From contig NZ_FOBO01000008.1 of NCBI RefSeq assembly GCF_900109855.1, forward strand, positions 1 through 64,000: a DNA stretch of 64,000 bases, given 5' to 3'. The notes under the pieces were generated by a model that made no database searches, had not been told where the DNA came from, and saw only the letters and a program-made list of their open reading frames with translations. This stretch comes from Roseovarius tolerans. Lineage in GTDB: Bacteria > Pseudomonadota > Alphaproteobacteria > Rhodobacterales > Rhodobacteraceae. The position numbers were made by a program, and so were the translations under genes. Below are positions 1-8,614 of the stretch, piece by piece (the stretch's first letter is position 1; each line of letters starts with the position of its first letter).

Positions 1-46
1 ATTCATCGGAGAGAGCCACCACCTCAGGCAAGCGCCGCCGAGGCTG

Positions 47-376
47 TCATTCTACCGGTGTTGCGGGAATGTCGGTGTCGTCGGCGGAGAGGCACCTATC
101 GGGGCACTTTCCTCGCGGTTTTCCGCCGAGGGCCGTAGCAACGAGAACACCGACCGGCTCCTGCGCCGATACTTCCCGCGCGGCATCGATGTGTCGAACT
201 ATAGCCAAGCCAAACTCAGCGCAGTCTCTCGGCAACTCAACGAACGACCCAGAAAGACCTCGCAATATAAAACCCCAGCCGAGAATTTTGAAGGCTGTTT
301 TGCGGCGATCCGTTGAATCCACAGACCGGAAGTCAGCGAAATCGATTTCCACCTCCCGTAACGCAAAATCAATCAT
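47..376 (-). CDS. hypothetical protein, doubtful
   Basis: An open frame of about 110 codons from an ATG at 376; a TTG at 406 would extend it slightly. The residue mix looks protein-like, with an alternating hydrophobic stretch and few low-complexity runs, and the opposite frame looks like a Ser/Arg-rich shadow. I recognise no family and no convincing ribosome-binding site. It lies inside the stretch that the tRNA-Leu fragment at 616-673 marks as probable integrated DNA, where small orphan genes are common. It may not be a gene. Confidence 0.25.
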   Translation of the reverse strand: MIDFALREVEIDFADFRSVDSTDRRKTAFKILGWGFILRGLSGSFVELPRDCAEFGLAIVRHIDAAREVSAQEPVGVLVATALGGKPRGKCPDRCLSADDTDIPATPVE

Positions 377-489
377 TGCGGCCCATGAGGCGGTCAATCG
401 GCGCAAAATCGTCGGTCAAAACCTGGCCATGTCGGTCCGCCATAGCAAGAGATCGTAGACCGATCTAACCCTGCCCGCCCCGCCTGGTC

Positions 490-511
490 GTCCCGTGGCG
501 GGACTTTTCTT
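490..511 (+). terminator. rho-independent terminator
   Basis: A 6-bp stem (GTCCCG / CGGGAC) with a TGG loop is followed directly by TTTTCTTG, the usual form of an intrinsic terminator on the plus strand. No convincing plus-strand gene ends just before it, so the transcript it stops may start left of the window or be non-coding. Confidence 0.5.
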
Positions 512-615
512 GATCCATTCTTGATCGAGGAGGCGAAACCACTTTCACGATACGTTCTTGGTGCGTTTGTGGTTTCAGCGTCGGTTTAAAGTATTGATAT
601 GTATGAAAGTCGGTA

Positions 616-673
616 GGATTCAAAATCCCCCGGTAGCAATACCGTGCGAGTTCGAGTCTCGCCTTGGGCACCA
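616..673 (+). other. 3' fragment of tRNA-Leu(CAA), probable att site
   Basis: These 58 bases form the 3' part of a class II tRNA: an anticodon loop TTCAAAA (anticodon CAA), the 3' side of the anticodon stem, a long variable arm (GGTA-GCAA-TACC), a perfect T stem GCGAG/CTCGC around TTCGAGT, the acceptor strand CTTGGGC, discriminator A and CCA. The 5' half is missing: no GCCCAAG lies about 85 bases upstream of the CCA, and the anticodon stem stops pairing left of 616. Tyrosine integrases that use tRNA genes leave exactly this kind of duplicated 3' end at the far boundary of the island. The intact gene should lie to the left, outside the window. Confidence 0.7.
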
Positions 674-1384
674 ACCTCCCGAATTGAATGACGTAGTGGC
701 GGCTGCACGCGAATCAGGCGCGTCGCGTCTTGTGCCTTTGAGATTGTTGAATGCTTGGAAACGTTTCGTCCCGAATCTGCGGATTGACCCACTATCAGAA
801 TAAGTCTGTGTGACTGAATTTTGCCATAATTTGCCGGATACGTGGCCTGCCGGGCTGAACGCGTTTTTGAAACAATATCGGACCGGCTTGAGTGAAACGA
901 CGTCTGAAAATGCATCTCACAAGGTCGTTATCACTGGGTTCATGCCAATTTGATGCAAGTTTCGAGAAACAATGCCGAATCGAGATTGTGGCGAAGCCAT
1001 GGTAAATGCGGCGAATTTTGGGGCGTGCGAACATTTCTTCGGCACTTTTCGGCCCAAATTCCCCTTGGGGGTTCGAGAGGGCTGGCGTAGAAAGAATGCA
1101 GCCCAACTGGGGGGTGATGTTGCTAGGTCTGGGGGCGACCGCACGTAATCGGCGCGTGACATGTCTCGTGTGCAAAAGTGTGATCGCTGTGTAGTTGGTT
1201 GGATAACTGACATTTCGATGGGACGTCGGGATCCGAAAGAGGCCCGTTCGGTCATGGGCTACGCTGTCATTCTCCTTGCAATTCGGTTGCGACGGTCGTC
1301 CCGCGTGGTCGCATCGCCAACTTTGGGAATTTGAGTTTAGCACTTCGGGGTACATGCCGACCCCGTGTCTAGTGGGAGAAGAAC
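674..1384. other. gene-poor intergenic stretch
   Basis: About 700 bases between the tRNA fragment and the RTX/Hint gene. Open frames exist on both strands, but all are short or have shadow-like composition, and none matches a family I know. Base composition is lower in GC than in the core genes nearby. The right end must hold the promoter of the RTX/Hint gene, but I see no clear -35/-10 pair. Confidence 0.5.
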
Positions 1385-3160
1385 ATGGCGACGAACAGGG
1401 TTGAAGGCGATAACAGCGACAACCGTATCGATGCGACATTTGCTGCCGATCCGGAAGGTGAGGCCATTGATGCGGGCAATGGTCCGGGTGGCACGAACAA
1501 CGACGTCGTCGATGGTTTTGGCGGATCGGACACCATCCTTTCGGGGGAGGGCGATGATTCTGTTTTCGCAGGCTCCGGCAGTGACTCGGTCGAGGGCGGT
1601 GCGGGGAATGACCTTTTGGTCGGGGACAGCAGCGATCCCGGTGGCGGGCGCGAAGTGTTTCAATGGGACCTCGCACCCGACACGAACGACGCCAATCCGA
1701 TCGAGATGGGCGATCCGATCAGCGGTTTTGTGCAGGATACCGGCAGCGTAGACGTGACGTTTTCCGTGTTGCAGGCCACTGGACCGGTGAACACCACCTT
1801 TGCCGACAACCCTCAGAATGTGGACGGCGTCGAGACCGGTGGCACTCCGGCGGATGCCAACAGCTCGCTGGCGGCGTCCTTGCCGAGTGCGGGTGAGACC
1901 GACCTCAAGCTGGAGTTTTCGGCCCCCGTCAATGATGTGTCGTTCCAGATCAATGATCTCGATTGCACTGAAAACATTCAGATATTTGCCTTTGATGGCG
2001 ATGACAACCTGATCCCGGTCACGCTGACCGGTGGCATGGATATCTCAGTGCTGAGCGGCGAAGAGGCGGATGGCAGCGGCTCCGGCACGGATGCCGGTGC
2101 GGCCAACGCGCTTTCCGTGAGCATCGTAGGGCCGGTCGCGCAGGTTGTCGTCCGCTACACGGATGCGGACGGCAGCGGCGATGGTATCAACCTGACGGAT
2201 GTGTATTTCAACCCGCTCGGCGGTGTCGTTGATGGCGGAGCGCCGGGTGACGATACGCTGATCGGCGAAGACGGCGACGACACCCTGCTGGGTGAGGGCG
2301 GCAATGACGTTCTGACTGGCGGTGCCGGGGCTGACTCGATCGTCGGTGGCGCAGATGAAGACACCATCATCGGCGGCACTGCGGGCGACGTGGTTGATGG
2401 CGGCAGCACCGGCGTAGACAATGACACGCTTGACCTGAGTGGCTCGGGCCCGCTGCGCGTGGCCGAGGAAACCGACGATCCCGACGGCAACTCCACCTCG
2501 GGGCGGATCGAGTTCATCGACAGTGATGGCACGGTCTCGGGCGAGATGACCTTTGCCGAGATCGAGAACCTGATCCCCTGCTTCACGCCCGGCACGCTGA
2601 TTGCCACGCCGCGCGGGGAAAAGCTGGTGGAAGACCTGCAGCTTGGCGACCGGGTGATCACCCGCGACAATGGCTTGCAGGAAATCCGCTGGATCGGGCA
2701 TCGCGCGCTTGGCATGCAGGATCTGCAGAATGCGCCGCATCTCAAGCCGGTTCTGATCCGGGCCGGGGCGCTTGGTCATGGCCTGCCTGAGCGCGATATG
2801 CTGGTCAGCCCGCAGCACCGTCTGTTGCTCAATTCCGAGCGCGCCGCGCTCTATTTCGAGGAGCGCGAGGTTCTTGCCGCGGCCAAGCACCTGACCGGCA
2901 TGGAGGGCGTCGATCAGGTCGAGGCGAGTGGCACGACCTACATTCACTTCATGTTCAACCAGCACGAGGTGGTGTTGTCGAACGGGGCCTGGACCGAAAG
3001 CTTCCAGCCCGGGGAGCAGGTGCTGGATGGCATGGGGGCCGAACAGCGTGACGAGATTTTCGACCTCTTCCCGGAACTGCGAGAGGCACAAGGCGTCAAA
3101 GCCTATCAGGCGGCGCGCCGGTCCCTCAAAAAGCACGAGGCACGTCTGCTCGTGGAATAA
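1385..3160 (+). CDS. secreted RTX protein with C-terminal Hint domain
   Basis: A 591-residue protein without a Sec signal. Two blocks of glycine/aspartate nonapeptides of the calcium-binding RTX type lie at about residues 45-85 and 280-350. Between them is a domain of about 190 residues (beta-rich, acidic) that I cannot name. From Cys399 (CFTPGTLIATPRG) a Hint module begins: the self-processing fold of hedgehog and inteins, with the first cysteine as nucleophile. RTX proteins usually leave by type I secretion, and RTX-Hint proteins are frequent in Rhodobacterales, where their substrate and role are mostly unknown. The ATG has a good site (GGGAGAAG). No type I secretion genes are adjacent. A strong terminator follows at 3241. 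Confidence 0.85.
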   Translation: MATNRVEGDNSDNRIDATFAADPEGEAIDAGNGPGGTNNDVVDGFGGSDTILSGEGDDSVFAGSGSDSVEGGAGNDLLVGDSSDPGGGREVFQWDLAPDTNDANPIEMGDPISGFVQDTGSVDVTFSVLQATGPVNTTFADNPQNVDGVETGGTPADANSSLAASLPSAGETDLKLEFSAPVNDVSFQINDLDCTENIQIFAFDGDDNLIPVTLTGGMDISVLSGEEADGSGSGTDAGAANALSVSIVGPVAQVVVRYTDADGSGDGINLTDVYFNPLGGVVDGGAPGDDTLIGEDGDDTLLGEGGNDVLTGGAGADSIVGGADEDTIIGGTAGDVVDGGSTGVDNDTLDLSGSGPLRVAEETDDPDGNSTSGRIEFIDSDGTVSGEMTFAEIENLIPCFTPGTLIATPRGEKLVEDLQLGDRVITRDNGLQEIRWIGHRALGMQDLQNAPHLKPVLIRAGALGHGLPERDMLVSPQHRLLLNSERAALYFEEREVLAAAKHLTGMEGVDQVEASGTTYIHFMFNQHEVVLSNGAWTESFQPGEQVLDGMGAEQRDEIFDLFPELREAQGVKAYQAARRSLKKHEARLLVE

Positions 3161-3240
3161 TAACCCTTTGCAGCCGGTCGGCCCTCCATAGTGGCCGGCC
3201 AAAGAAATCGGTTGCGGGGGCTTACCCGGTTTCGAGTGGG

Positions 3241-3289
3241 AACAATCCCGGCCATGTGCCGGGATTGTTTCTTTTTGGGAAACAAAAAG
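3241..3289. terminator. strong, possibly two-way terminator
   Basis: A perfect 12-bp stem (AACAATCCCGGC at 3241-3252 with its complement at 3258-3269, loop CATGT) is followed by TCTTTTT. Just after it, CTTTTTG (from 3271) and CAAAAAG (to 3289) can pair again, giving U-runs in both directions. It sits between the convergent RTX/Hint gene and dcd and probably serves both. Confidence 0.85.
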
Positions 3290-3307
3290 TCTGGCGCGCG
3301 CGTGTGC

Positions 3308-4384
3308 TCAGCTCTTGAAGTGTTTGGAAAGCTTCAGGCCCTGACCCTGATAGTTGGACGCGATTCCTGCCCCGTAGAGCTGATCGGGAACCTGATCCAT
3401 CTTCTCATAGACAAGCCGTCCGACGATCTGGCCATGTTCGAGCACGAACGGGGCCTCGTGGCAGCGCACTTCGAGCACGCCGCGCGATCCGGCCCCGCCC
3501 GCCGTCGCATGACCGAAACCGGGATCGAAAAAGCCTGCGTAATGGACGCGGAACTCGCCCACCATGGCGACGTAGGGGGCCATCTCGGCGGCGTATTGGG
3601 GCGGGATATGTACCGCCTCGCGGCTGACGAGGATGTAAAAGGCACCGGGATCGAGAATGATGTGGCCGTTTTCGGCATGCACCTCTTCCCAGTAGTCGGC
3701 GGGTGCATAATGTCCGATCCGGTCAAGATCGATCACGCCGGCATGCGGTTTGGCCCGGTATCCCACGAGTGTGCCGGTCGCCGGCCGCAGATCGACTGAA
3801 AAGCCGAGACCCTCGTCGATCACGGCGCTGTCTCCATCGACGAGCGGTGTGGTGGAGTGCAGCGCACGCAACGCGTCGTCACAGAGCACTGCCTGACCTG
3901 CGCGAAACCGGATCTGGTTGAGGCGCATGCCGGGGCGGACGAGCACGGAGAAGGAGCGCGGGCAGATTTCCGCGTAAAGCGGCCCGGCATAGCCGGGGGC
4001 CACGCGGTCGAACTCTACTCCGCCATCTGTGATGACCCGGGTCAGAAGGTCGAGCCGCCCGGTGGAGGATTTGGCGTTGGCCACGGCCTGCACGCCTTCG
4101 GGCAAGGCGAGATGTTCCATCAGCGGGACGACATAAACGCATCCCTTTTCCAGAACCGCCCCCGGTTCAAGGTCGATGCGGTGCATCTCGAATTCACCGA
4201 TCCGGTCGGCGACGGTGCGGCCGGTGCCGGTCAGGAAGGATGCACGCACGCGGTAGGCAACGGGCCCAAGACGCAGATCGAGGCTGGCCGGTTGGATCTG
4301 TTCAGGCAGGATATCGGATGAGGCCGAGAGTATGCCTGCGGCGATCATGTCCCTGATCTGCTGGCTTGAAACAACCCCGGTCAT
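3308..4384 (-). CDS. dcd: 2'-deoxycytidine 5'-triphosphate deaminase, long form
   Basis: Deaminates dCTP to dUTP, feeding dTMP synthesis in the cytosol. The 358-residue product is about twice the length of E. coli Dcd (193) and belongs to the alphaproteobacterial form with two dUTPase-like folds in one chain. The first half carries PASLDLRLG and the substrate loop NAKSSTGRLD (near residues 105-115), followed by GPLYAEI. The ATG at 4384 is chosen because AGAGGG lies eight bases upstream; GTG 4393 and ATG 4390 are alternatives. tRNA-Pro follows upstream on the same strand. The family assignment is firm; activity is inferred. Confidence 0.88.
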   Translation of the reverse strand: MTGVVSSQQIRDMIAAGILSASSDILPEQIQPASLDLRLGPVAYRVRASFLTGTGRTVADRIGEFEMHRIDLEPGAVLEKGCVYVVPLMEHLALPEGVQAVANAKSSTGRLDLLTRVITDGGVEFDRVAPGYAGPLYAEICPRSFSVLVRPGMRLNQIRFRAGQAVLCDDALRALHSTTPLVDGDSAVIDEGLGFSVDLRPATGTLVGYRAKPHAGVIDLDRIGHYAPADYWEEVHAENGHIILDPGAFYILVSREAVHIPPQYAAEMAPYVAMVGEFRVHYAGFFDPGFGHATAGGAGSRGVLEVRCHEAPFVLEHGQIVGRLVYEKMDQVPDQLYGAGIASNYQGQGLKLSKHFKS

Positions 4385-4463
4385 CGCCATCACCCTCTCG
4401 TCCTGCCCCGCATCCGTGTTGCGGTGCCCGAGGGGCCGAGGCGGGCGGGATCGTCGGTAAATT

Positions 4464-4540
4464 TGGTCGGGCTAGCAGGACTCGAACCTGCGACCTTCCG
4501 TCCCCCAGACGGACGCGCTACCAGGCTGCGCCATAGCCCG
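4464..4540 (-). tRNA. tRNA-Pro(GGG)
   Basis: On the minus strand the cloverleaf runs from CGGGCTA at 4540. The acceptor stem CGGGCTA/TAGCCCG is perfect, the anticodon stem TCCGT/ACGGA is perfect with loop CTGGGGG (anticodon GGG), and the T arm carries GGTTCGAGTCC. The CCA is encoded at 4466-4464. The length is 77 nt with CCA. It lies between dcd and the MerR-type gene. Confidence 0.95.
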
Positions 4541-4596
4541 ACGATGCGCCGTTCATACTGGTTTTCCGGGTAGGGACAAGGGGGAAATCCCAATTT

Positions 4597-5502
4597 TTAA
4601 TCCTTGCCCGCGCCGTTAGTGCCTTTTGACGTCCCGCTTCTGCGCAGGCGGGTTGCCAAGCCGGCAAGTTCGGCAGCTAAATCGCTGGACACCGGTCGTT
4701 TGAGCGTTGCGAGAGACGCCAGGGCACCGGCCGGAGAGGGTGTGCTGTCCGACGGATCGTCAGGCAGGGCGGGCAGCGGCGCGAGAGTGGCCGGTGGCTC
4801 GTCCGCGCTGTCCTGGGGGGCGGACGCGTTCCCGGACGCCGTGAAGAGGTTTTCCGATTCTGCCGACGGTCGCGGTTCAGACCCTTGTTCATTCCCGTAT
4901 ATCGGGGGCGGTTCGGGCGATGTCGTGTCGTCTGCGAACATGTTGGGCATCGGGTCATCGGCACCCTGCGCGGCATCGGCGTCCGCAGGCTCAGACGCGT
5001 CGTCGGTAGTTGCCTCAGCCGCGGCGACGTCCTCCTCATCGGCCTGGTTATCAGAGGGCGCATGCTCTTCGGGTTTCGTCTCCGGCTGCTGAGGCTCATC
5101 TGCGGTGATCCCAAGCGTGTCCTTGGCGCTCGCGCTTTCTGTCGGACGCTCGAACGAGAGGACCTGCGCGGGCGGCTGCGGCTCAGGGGTCGCGGCGATA
5201 TCGAGCGCCTGATCGCTGGACTCACCGCCCAGCCCTCGCGACAATGCCGCCACGTGCTGCACCCCCTCTTCGCGCAGGATTTTTTGCACGCCTTTGATGG
5301 TCATGCCCTCGTCATGCAGAAGTATCTTGATGCCGCCCAGAAGCCGCATGTCGGCAGGGCGGTAATAGCGTCGCCCGCCTGCGCGTTTCACGGGTTTGAC
5401 CTGCGTGAACTTGCTCTCCCAGAACCGCAGCACATGCGCCGGAACCTCCAGCCATTCGGCAACCTCACTTATGGTTCGAAAGGCGTCGGCGGATTTTGCC
5501 AT
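4597..5502 (-). CDS. MerR-family transcriptional regulator with long acidic tail
   Basis: Residues about 9-78 form a MerR winged helix-turn-helix ([19 protein letters not shown], then [12 protein letters not shown]). The next 200 residues are rich in Glu, Asp, Pro and Ala and look disordered, with a short basic, hydrophobic C-terminus ([14 protein letters not shown]). No metal-binding cysteines of the MerR/CueR type are present. The gene starts 14 bases after ihfA ends, so both are probably co-transcribed. This ihfA-merR pair is conserved in Rhodobacterales; targets are unknown. The tail could be an interaction segment. Confidence 0.85.
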   Translation of the reverse strand: MAKSADAFRTISEVAEWLEVPAHVLRFWESKFTQVKPVKRAGGRRYYRPADMRLLGGIKILLHDEGMTIKGVQKILREEGVQHVAALSRGLGGESSDQALDIAATPEPQPPAQVLSFERPTESASAKDTLGITADEPQQPETKPEEHAPSDNQADEEDVAAAEATTDDASEPADADAAQGADDPMPNMFADDTTSPEPPPIYGNEQGSEPRPSAESENLFTASGNASAPQDSADEPPATLAPLPALPDDPSDSTPSPAGALASLATLKRPVSSDLAAELAGLATRLRRSGTSKGTNGAGKD

Positions 5503-5516
5503 ATTGGGCGGTGTCC

Positions 5517-5819
5517 TTAGCTCTTGTTGCCGGCTGCGACCCGGTCTTTCATCAGATGCGACGGTCGGAAGGTCAGCACGCGGCGTGGGTTGATCGGAAC
5601 CTCTTCGCCGGTCTTTGGGTTGCGGCCCACACGGGCAGTCTTGTCGCGGGCCGAAAAGGTGCCGAACGACGAAATCTTTACCTGTTCTCCCTCGACGAGC
5701 GCATCGGACATGTGGTCCAGAACGCTCTCGACCATTTGGGCTGCGTCATTTCGCGACAGCCCCACTTCGCGAAAAATCGCTTCGCTCAAATCCATTCTTG
5801 TAAGTGTCTTATGTCCCAT
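5517..5819 (-). CDS. ihfA: integration host factor subunit alpha
   Basis: A 100-residue HU/IHF-family protein that pairs with IhfB to bend DNA sharply in the nucleoid, in recombination and at some promoters. The family signature [17 protein letters not shown] with the DNA-intercalating proline lies at residues about 65-82, and [10 protein letters not shown] precedes it. Length and start match IhfA. It is encoded upstream of the MerR-type gene on the same strand, and a 320-base gap separates it from fabH. Confidence 0.95.
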   Translation of the reverse strand: MGHKTLTRMDLSEAIFREVGLSRNDAAQMVESVLDHMSDALVEGEQVKISSFGTFSARDKTARVGRNPKTGEEVPINPRRVLTFRPSHLMKDRVAAGNKS

Positions 5820-6140
5820 TACATCCCCGCTGTTTTTCGCGATACTTTGCGGGAAGGTAATTTCCGAGTCAATGTCAACGACTTAGCCCTTGCCCTTGAA
5901 GTGCGGTTTTTTGCGCGTTTTTCCGGAATCCAAGGGCTGCAACGCGGCATGTGCGGTCAAAACATGGGTAAATGGGGCGGGCACGGCATATGTCAGACCG
6001 GACGCAGCATGACCAGCACGCCGATCGACGTCTCCGAGACGATCAATAGCTTTCCGGCGTTGCTCACCCATGCGCTTCTGCTCTGCTTGGCAAGCCGTCG
6101 CAGAATGGGCCGGGCGAAACAGCTCAGAGCGTGGCCGGGA
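5820..6140. other. intergenic stretch between fabH and ihfA
   Basis: About 320 bases with no supported gene. It should hold the ihfA promoter. A short palindrome (GTCTCCGAGAC near 6031) is visible, and T-rich runs near 5912-5922. The small open frames here overlap the end of fabH and show no family features. Confidence 0.5.
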
Positions 6141-7115
6141 TCACCATCGCAGGACCACGGCACCCCAGGCCAGGCCGCCGCCGATCGCTTCTGAGAGTAC
6201 AAGGTCGCCGGGTTTGACCCGGCCTTCGGCGACGCCAACCGACATGGCTAGCGGAATCGACGCGGCAGAGGTGTTGCCGTGATCCTGCACGGTGACGATC
6301 ACGCGGTCCATCGGCAGGCCCATCTTCTTGGCGGTGCCCTGGATGATGCGGATATTGGCCTGGTGCGGCACGATCCAATCGACATCGGGGCCGCTCAGCC
6401 CGACCTTGGCGAGGGCCGTCTCGGCGGTTGAGGTGAGTTTCTCGACGGCCTGACGGAAGAGCGGGTTGCCCTGCATCCGCAGCTTGCCCGCAGTGCCGGT
6501 GGATGAGACCCCGCCATCGACATAGAGCATGTCACGGTAGCGCCCGTCGGAATTGAGGTCCGAGGACAGGATGCCGCGGTCCGCGTTGGTGCCATCGCCA
6601 TCCCGCGCACCGAGGATCAGGGCGCCCGCACCGTCGCCGAAGAGCACGCAAGTGGAGCGGTCGGTCCAGTCCATGATGCGGCTGAAGGTTTCCGCACCGA
6701 TGACCAGAAGCCGGTTCGCCTGTCCGGTCATAATGAGTGCGTTGGCGGTGGTCAGAGCGTAGATGAATCCGGCGCAGACCGCCTGCACGTCAAAGCCGAA
6801 GCCGCGCGTCATGCCCAAGTCCTTCTGCACCATCGTGGCGACGGAGGGAAAGGTCAGGTCTGGGGTGGAGGTGGCGACCACGACACCGTCGATGTCCTCA
6901 GCCGTCAGTCCGGCCTGTGCCAATGCGGCTTTTGCTGCGCGAAGGGCGAGGTCCGATGTTGTCTGGCCTTCGGCGGCGAAGCGCCGACGCTCGATGCCAG
7001 ACCGGGTGCGAATCCATTCGTCCGAAGTATCGAGGGTCTTTTCGAATTCGGAATTGGTAACGATGCGGTCCGGCAGGTAATGACCGATCCCCTCGATGAC
7101 GGCGCGGCGGGTCAT
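6141..7115 (-). CDS. fabH: beta-ketoacyl-ACP synthase III
   Basis: Condenses acetyl-CoA with malonyl-ACP to start fatty acid synthesis. The catalytic triad is in place: Cys114 (QAVCAGF), His251 (VPHQAN) and Asn281 (DHGNTSAAS). The length of 324 residues is typical. Its start overlaps the end of plsX by four bases (ATGA), so the two are translationally coupled, linking chain initiation to phospholipid acyl-phosphate supply. Confidence 0.96.
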   Translation of the reverse strand: MTRRAVIEGIGHYLPDRIVTNSEFEKTLDTSDEWIRTRSGIERRRFAAEGQTTSDLALRAAKAALAQAGLTAEDIDGVVVATSTPDLTFPSVATMVQKDLGMTRGFGFDVQAVCAGFIYALTTANALIMTGQANRLLVIGAETFSRIMDWTDRSTCVLFGDGAGALILGARDGDGTNADRGILSSDLNSDGRYRDMLYVDGGVSSTGTAGKLRMQGNPLFRQAVEKLTSTAETALAKVGLSGPDVDWIVPHQANIRIIQGTAKKMGLPMDRVIVTVQDHGNTSAASIPLAMSVGVAEGRVKPGDLVLSEAIGGGLAWGAVVLRW

Positions 7116-8218
7116 TGGGCCTCCTCATCCGGGGTGTTCTCGGCGCTGCCGCCCTGATCAAGGAGCGCAGCAGAGGCCACGCGCGCGGCGAGTCTTTCGG
7201 TGAAATGTGATTGCGCCAGCTCAAAGGCCAGCTTGATCGCCGAACTTACGCCGGTCGCGTCGGCCGATCCGTGCGACTTGACGACGGTACCGTTTAGGCC
7301 AAGGAACACACCGCCATTGGCGCGGCGCGGATCGACCCGTTTCTTCATGCGGCGCAGCGACGTGTAGGCCAGCACCGACGCAAGGCGGGAGAGCGGCGAA
7401 TAGGCGAACGCCTCGCGCAGCAGATCGCCGACCAGTTTGGCGGTGCCTTCGCCGGTCTTGAGCGCCACGTTGCCGGTGAAGCCGTCTGTTACGATCACGT
7501 CGCAGACGGTGCCGGGCAGGTCGCGCCCCTCGACGAAACCCACGAATTCGAAATCCGCGGTGCGGGCGTTGGCAGCGATGAGATCATAGGCTTCGCGCAG
7601 TTCGGCACGGCCCTTGTGTTCTTCGGTGCCGACGTTGAGCAGGCCGATGCGCGGCCGCTCCAGCCCGAAGCCGTTGCGCGCGTAGGACGCCCCCATCAGC
7701 GCGTATTGCATGAGATCCTTCGCGTCGGCGCGAATATCCGCGCCACCATCAAGCATGATGTTGTGTTCTTGCGGGTTCTGCGACGGCCACATGACGGCGA
7801 TGGCCGGGCGGTAGATGCCGGGCAGTTTGCGCAGGCGCAGCACTGACATCAGCATCAGCGCTCCGGTATTGCCGCAGGACACGCAGACCGTGGCCTCGCC
7901 GTTGCGCACCGATTCGAGGGCGGACCACATCGAGGTTTCGCGTCCGTGCCGCACGACGCTGCTCGGCTTGTCATCCATGGTGACGACGTCCGGCGCGTGG
8001 CGAACTTCACAACGCGACTCCAACCCCTTGCGCTTGGCAACAAGACGCTTGAGTTCATCGCCCGGGCCATGGACGATGAAGCCGATTTCGCGGTTTTTCT
8101 GTGCAGAATGGGCAATACCCGCGACAACTGCCGCGGGCCCCTGATCGCCGCCCATGGCGTCAACCGAGATGATTGTACGGGCAGGGCCCGTCCTCGTCTG
8201 GTCTGTCCGAGCGGTCAT
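7112..8218 (-). CDS. plsX: phosphate acyltransferase PlsX
   Basis: Converts acyl-ACP to acyl-phosphate for PlsY-type glycerol-3-phosphate acylation. The family start is visible as ISVDAMGGDQGP at residues about 16-27, with GNTGALM and the C-terminal region typical of PlsX. The ATG at 8218 gives 368 residues; a further in-frame start at 8275 lies too close to rpmF and adds an unconserved extension. Gene order rpmF-plsX-fabH is the classic bacterial arrangement. Confidence 0.95.
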   Translation of the reverse strand: MTARTDQTRTGPARTIISVDAMGGDQGPAAVVAGIAHSAQKNREIGFIVHGPGDELKRLVAKRKGLESRCEVRHAPDVVTMDDKPSSVVRHGRETSMWSALESVRNGEATVCVSCGNTGALMLMSVLRLRKLPGIYRPAIAVMWPSQNPQEHNIMLDGGADIRADAKDLMQYALMGASYARNGFGLERPRIGLLNVGTEEHKGRAELREAYDLIAANARTADFEFVGFVEGRDLPGTVCDVIVTDGFTGNVALKTGEGTAKLVGDLLREAFAYSPLSRLASVLAYTSLRRMKKRVDPRRANGGVFLGLNGTVVKSHGSADATGVSSAIKLAFELAQSHFTERLAARVASAALLDQGGSAENTPDEEAQ

Positions 8219-8240
8219 TCGGCATATCGCCTTCGAGTGC

Positions 8241-8447
8241 TTAAGCCGCGTCGTCTTCCAAGTCGATCTCGTCAACGAGGCTCACGACTTCGCGATCAGC
8301 GTAGTGGCCGCAGGCGGCACAGACGTGATGCGGGCGCTTCAGCTCGCCGCAATTGGGGCATTCATTCGGGTTGCCCGCAACCAGCGAGTCATGCGCGCGG
8401 CGGTTGTTGCGGCGCGATTTCGATACTTTGTTCTGTTGGACAGCCAT
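8241..8447 (-). CDS. rpmF: 50S ribosomal protein L32
   Basis: A 68-residue L32 with basic N-terminus ([19 protein letters not shown]) and a zinc ribbon of four cysteines (C30, C33, C43, C46), so it is the zinc-binding (C+) form. The C-terminal tail is acidic. It lies 22 bases before plsX on the same strand. Confidence 0.97.
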   Translation of the reverse strand: MAVQQNKVSKSRRNNRRAHDSLVAGNPNECPNCGELKRPHHVCAACGHYADREVVSLVDEIDLEDDAA

Positions 8448-8614
8448 GTCACAACCTCAATTCCTGTGGGCCAGATGGCCCGGTTTCACGGGTGTACGCG
8501 GCTCTTAATCCGTAGTGAGCCGCCGGTTCAACCCTCAATTCCGATGAGAGCGCGAAAATACAGAGATTTGTTGCCGGGGCAAGCGATTCTTGACGCGTTG
8601 CGGCGCGGCCGTCT

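Noticed and set aside
616..673. Intact tRNA-Leu gene
   Set aside because: The acceptor 5' strand (GCCCAAG), D arm and 5' side of the anticodon stem are not found at the needed distance upstream.
465..915. Small frames over the tRNA fragment, with products starting like MVPKARLELARY or GAQGETRTRT
   Set aside because: Such sequences are translations of tRNA 3' ends and are well-known annotation artefacts.
5993..6238. Small minus-strand gene between fabH and ihfA
   Set aside because: It overlaps the fabH 3' end on the same strand, has no family features and no ribosome-binding site.
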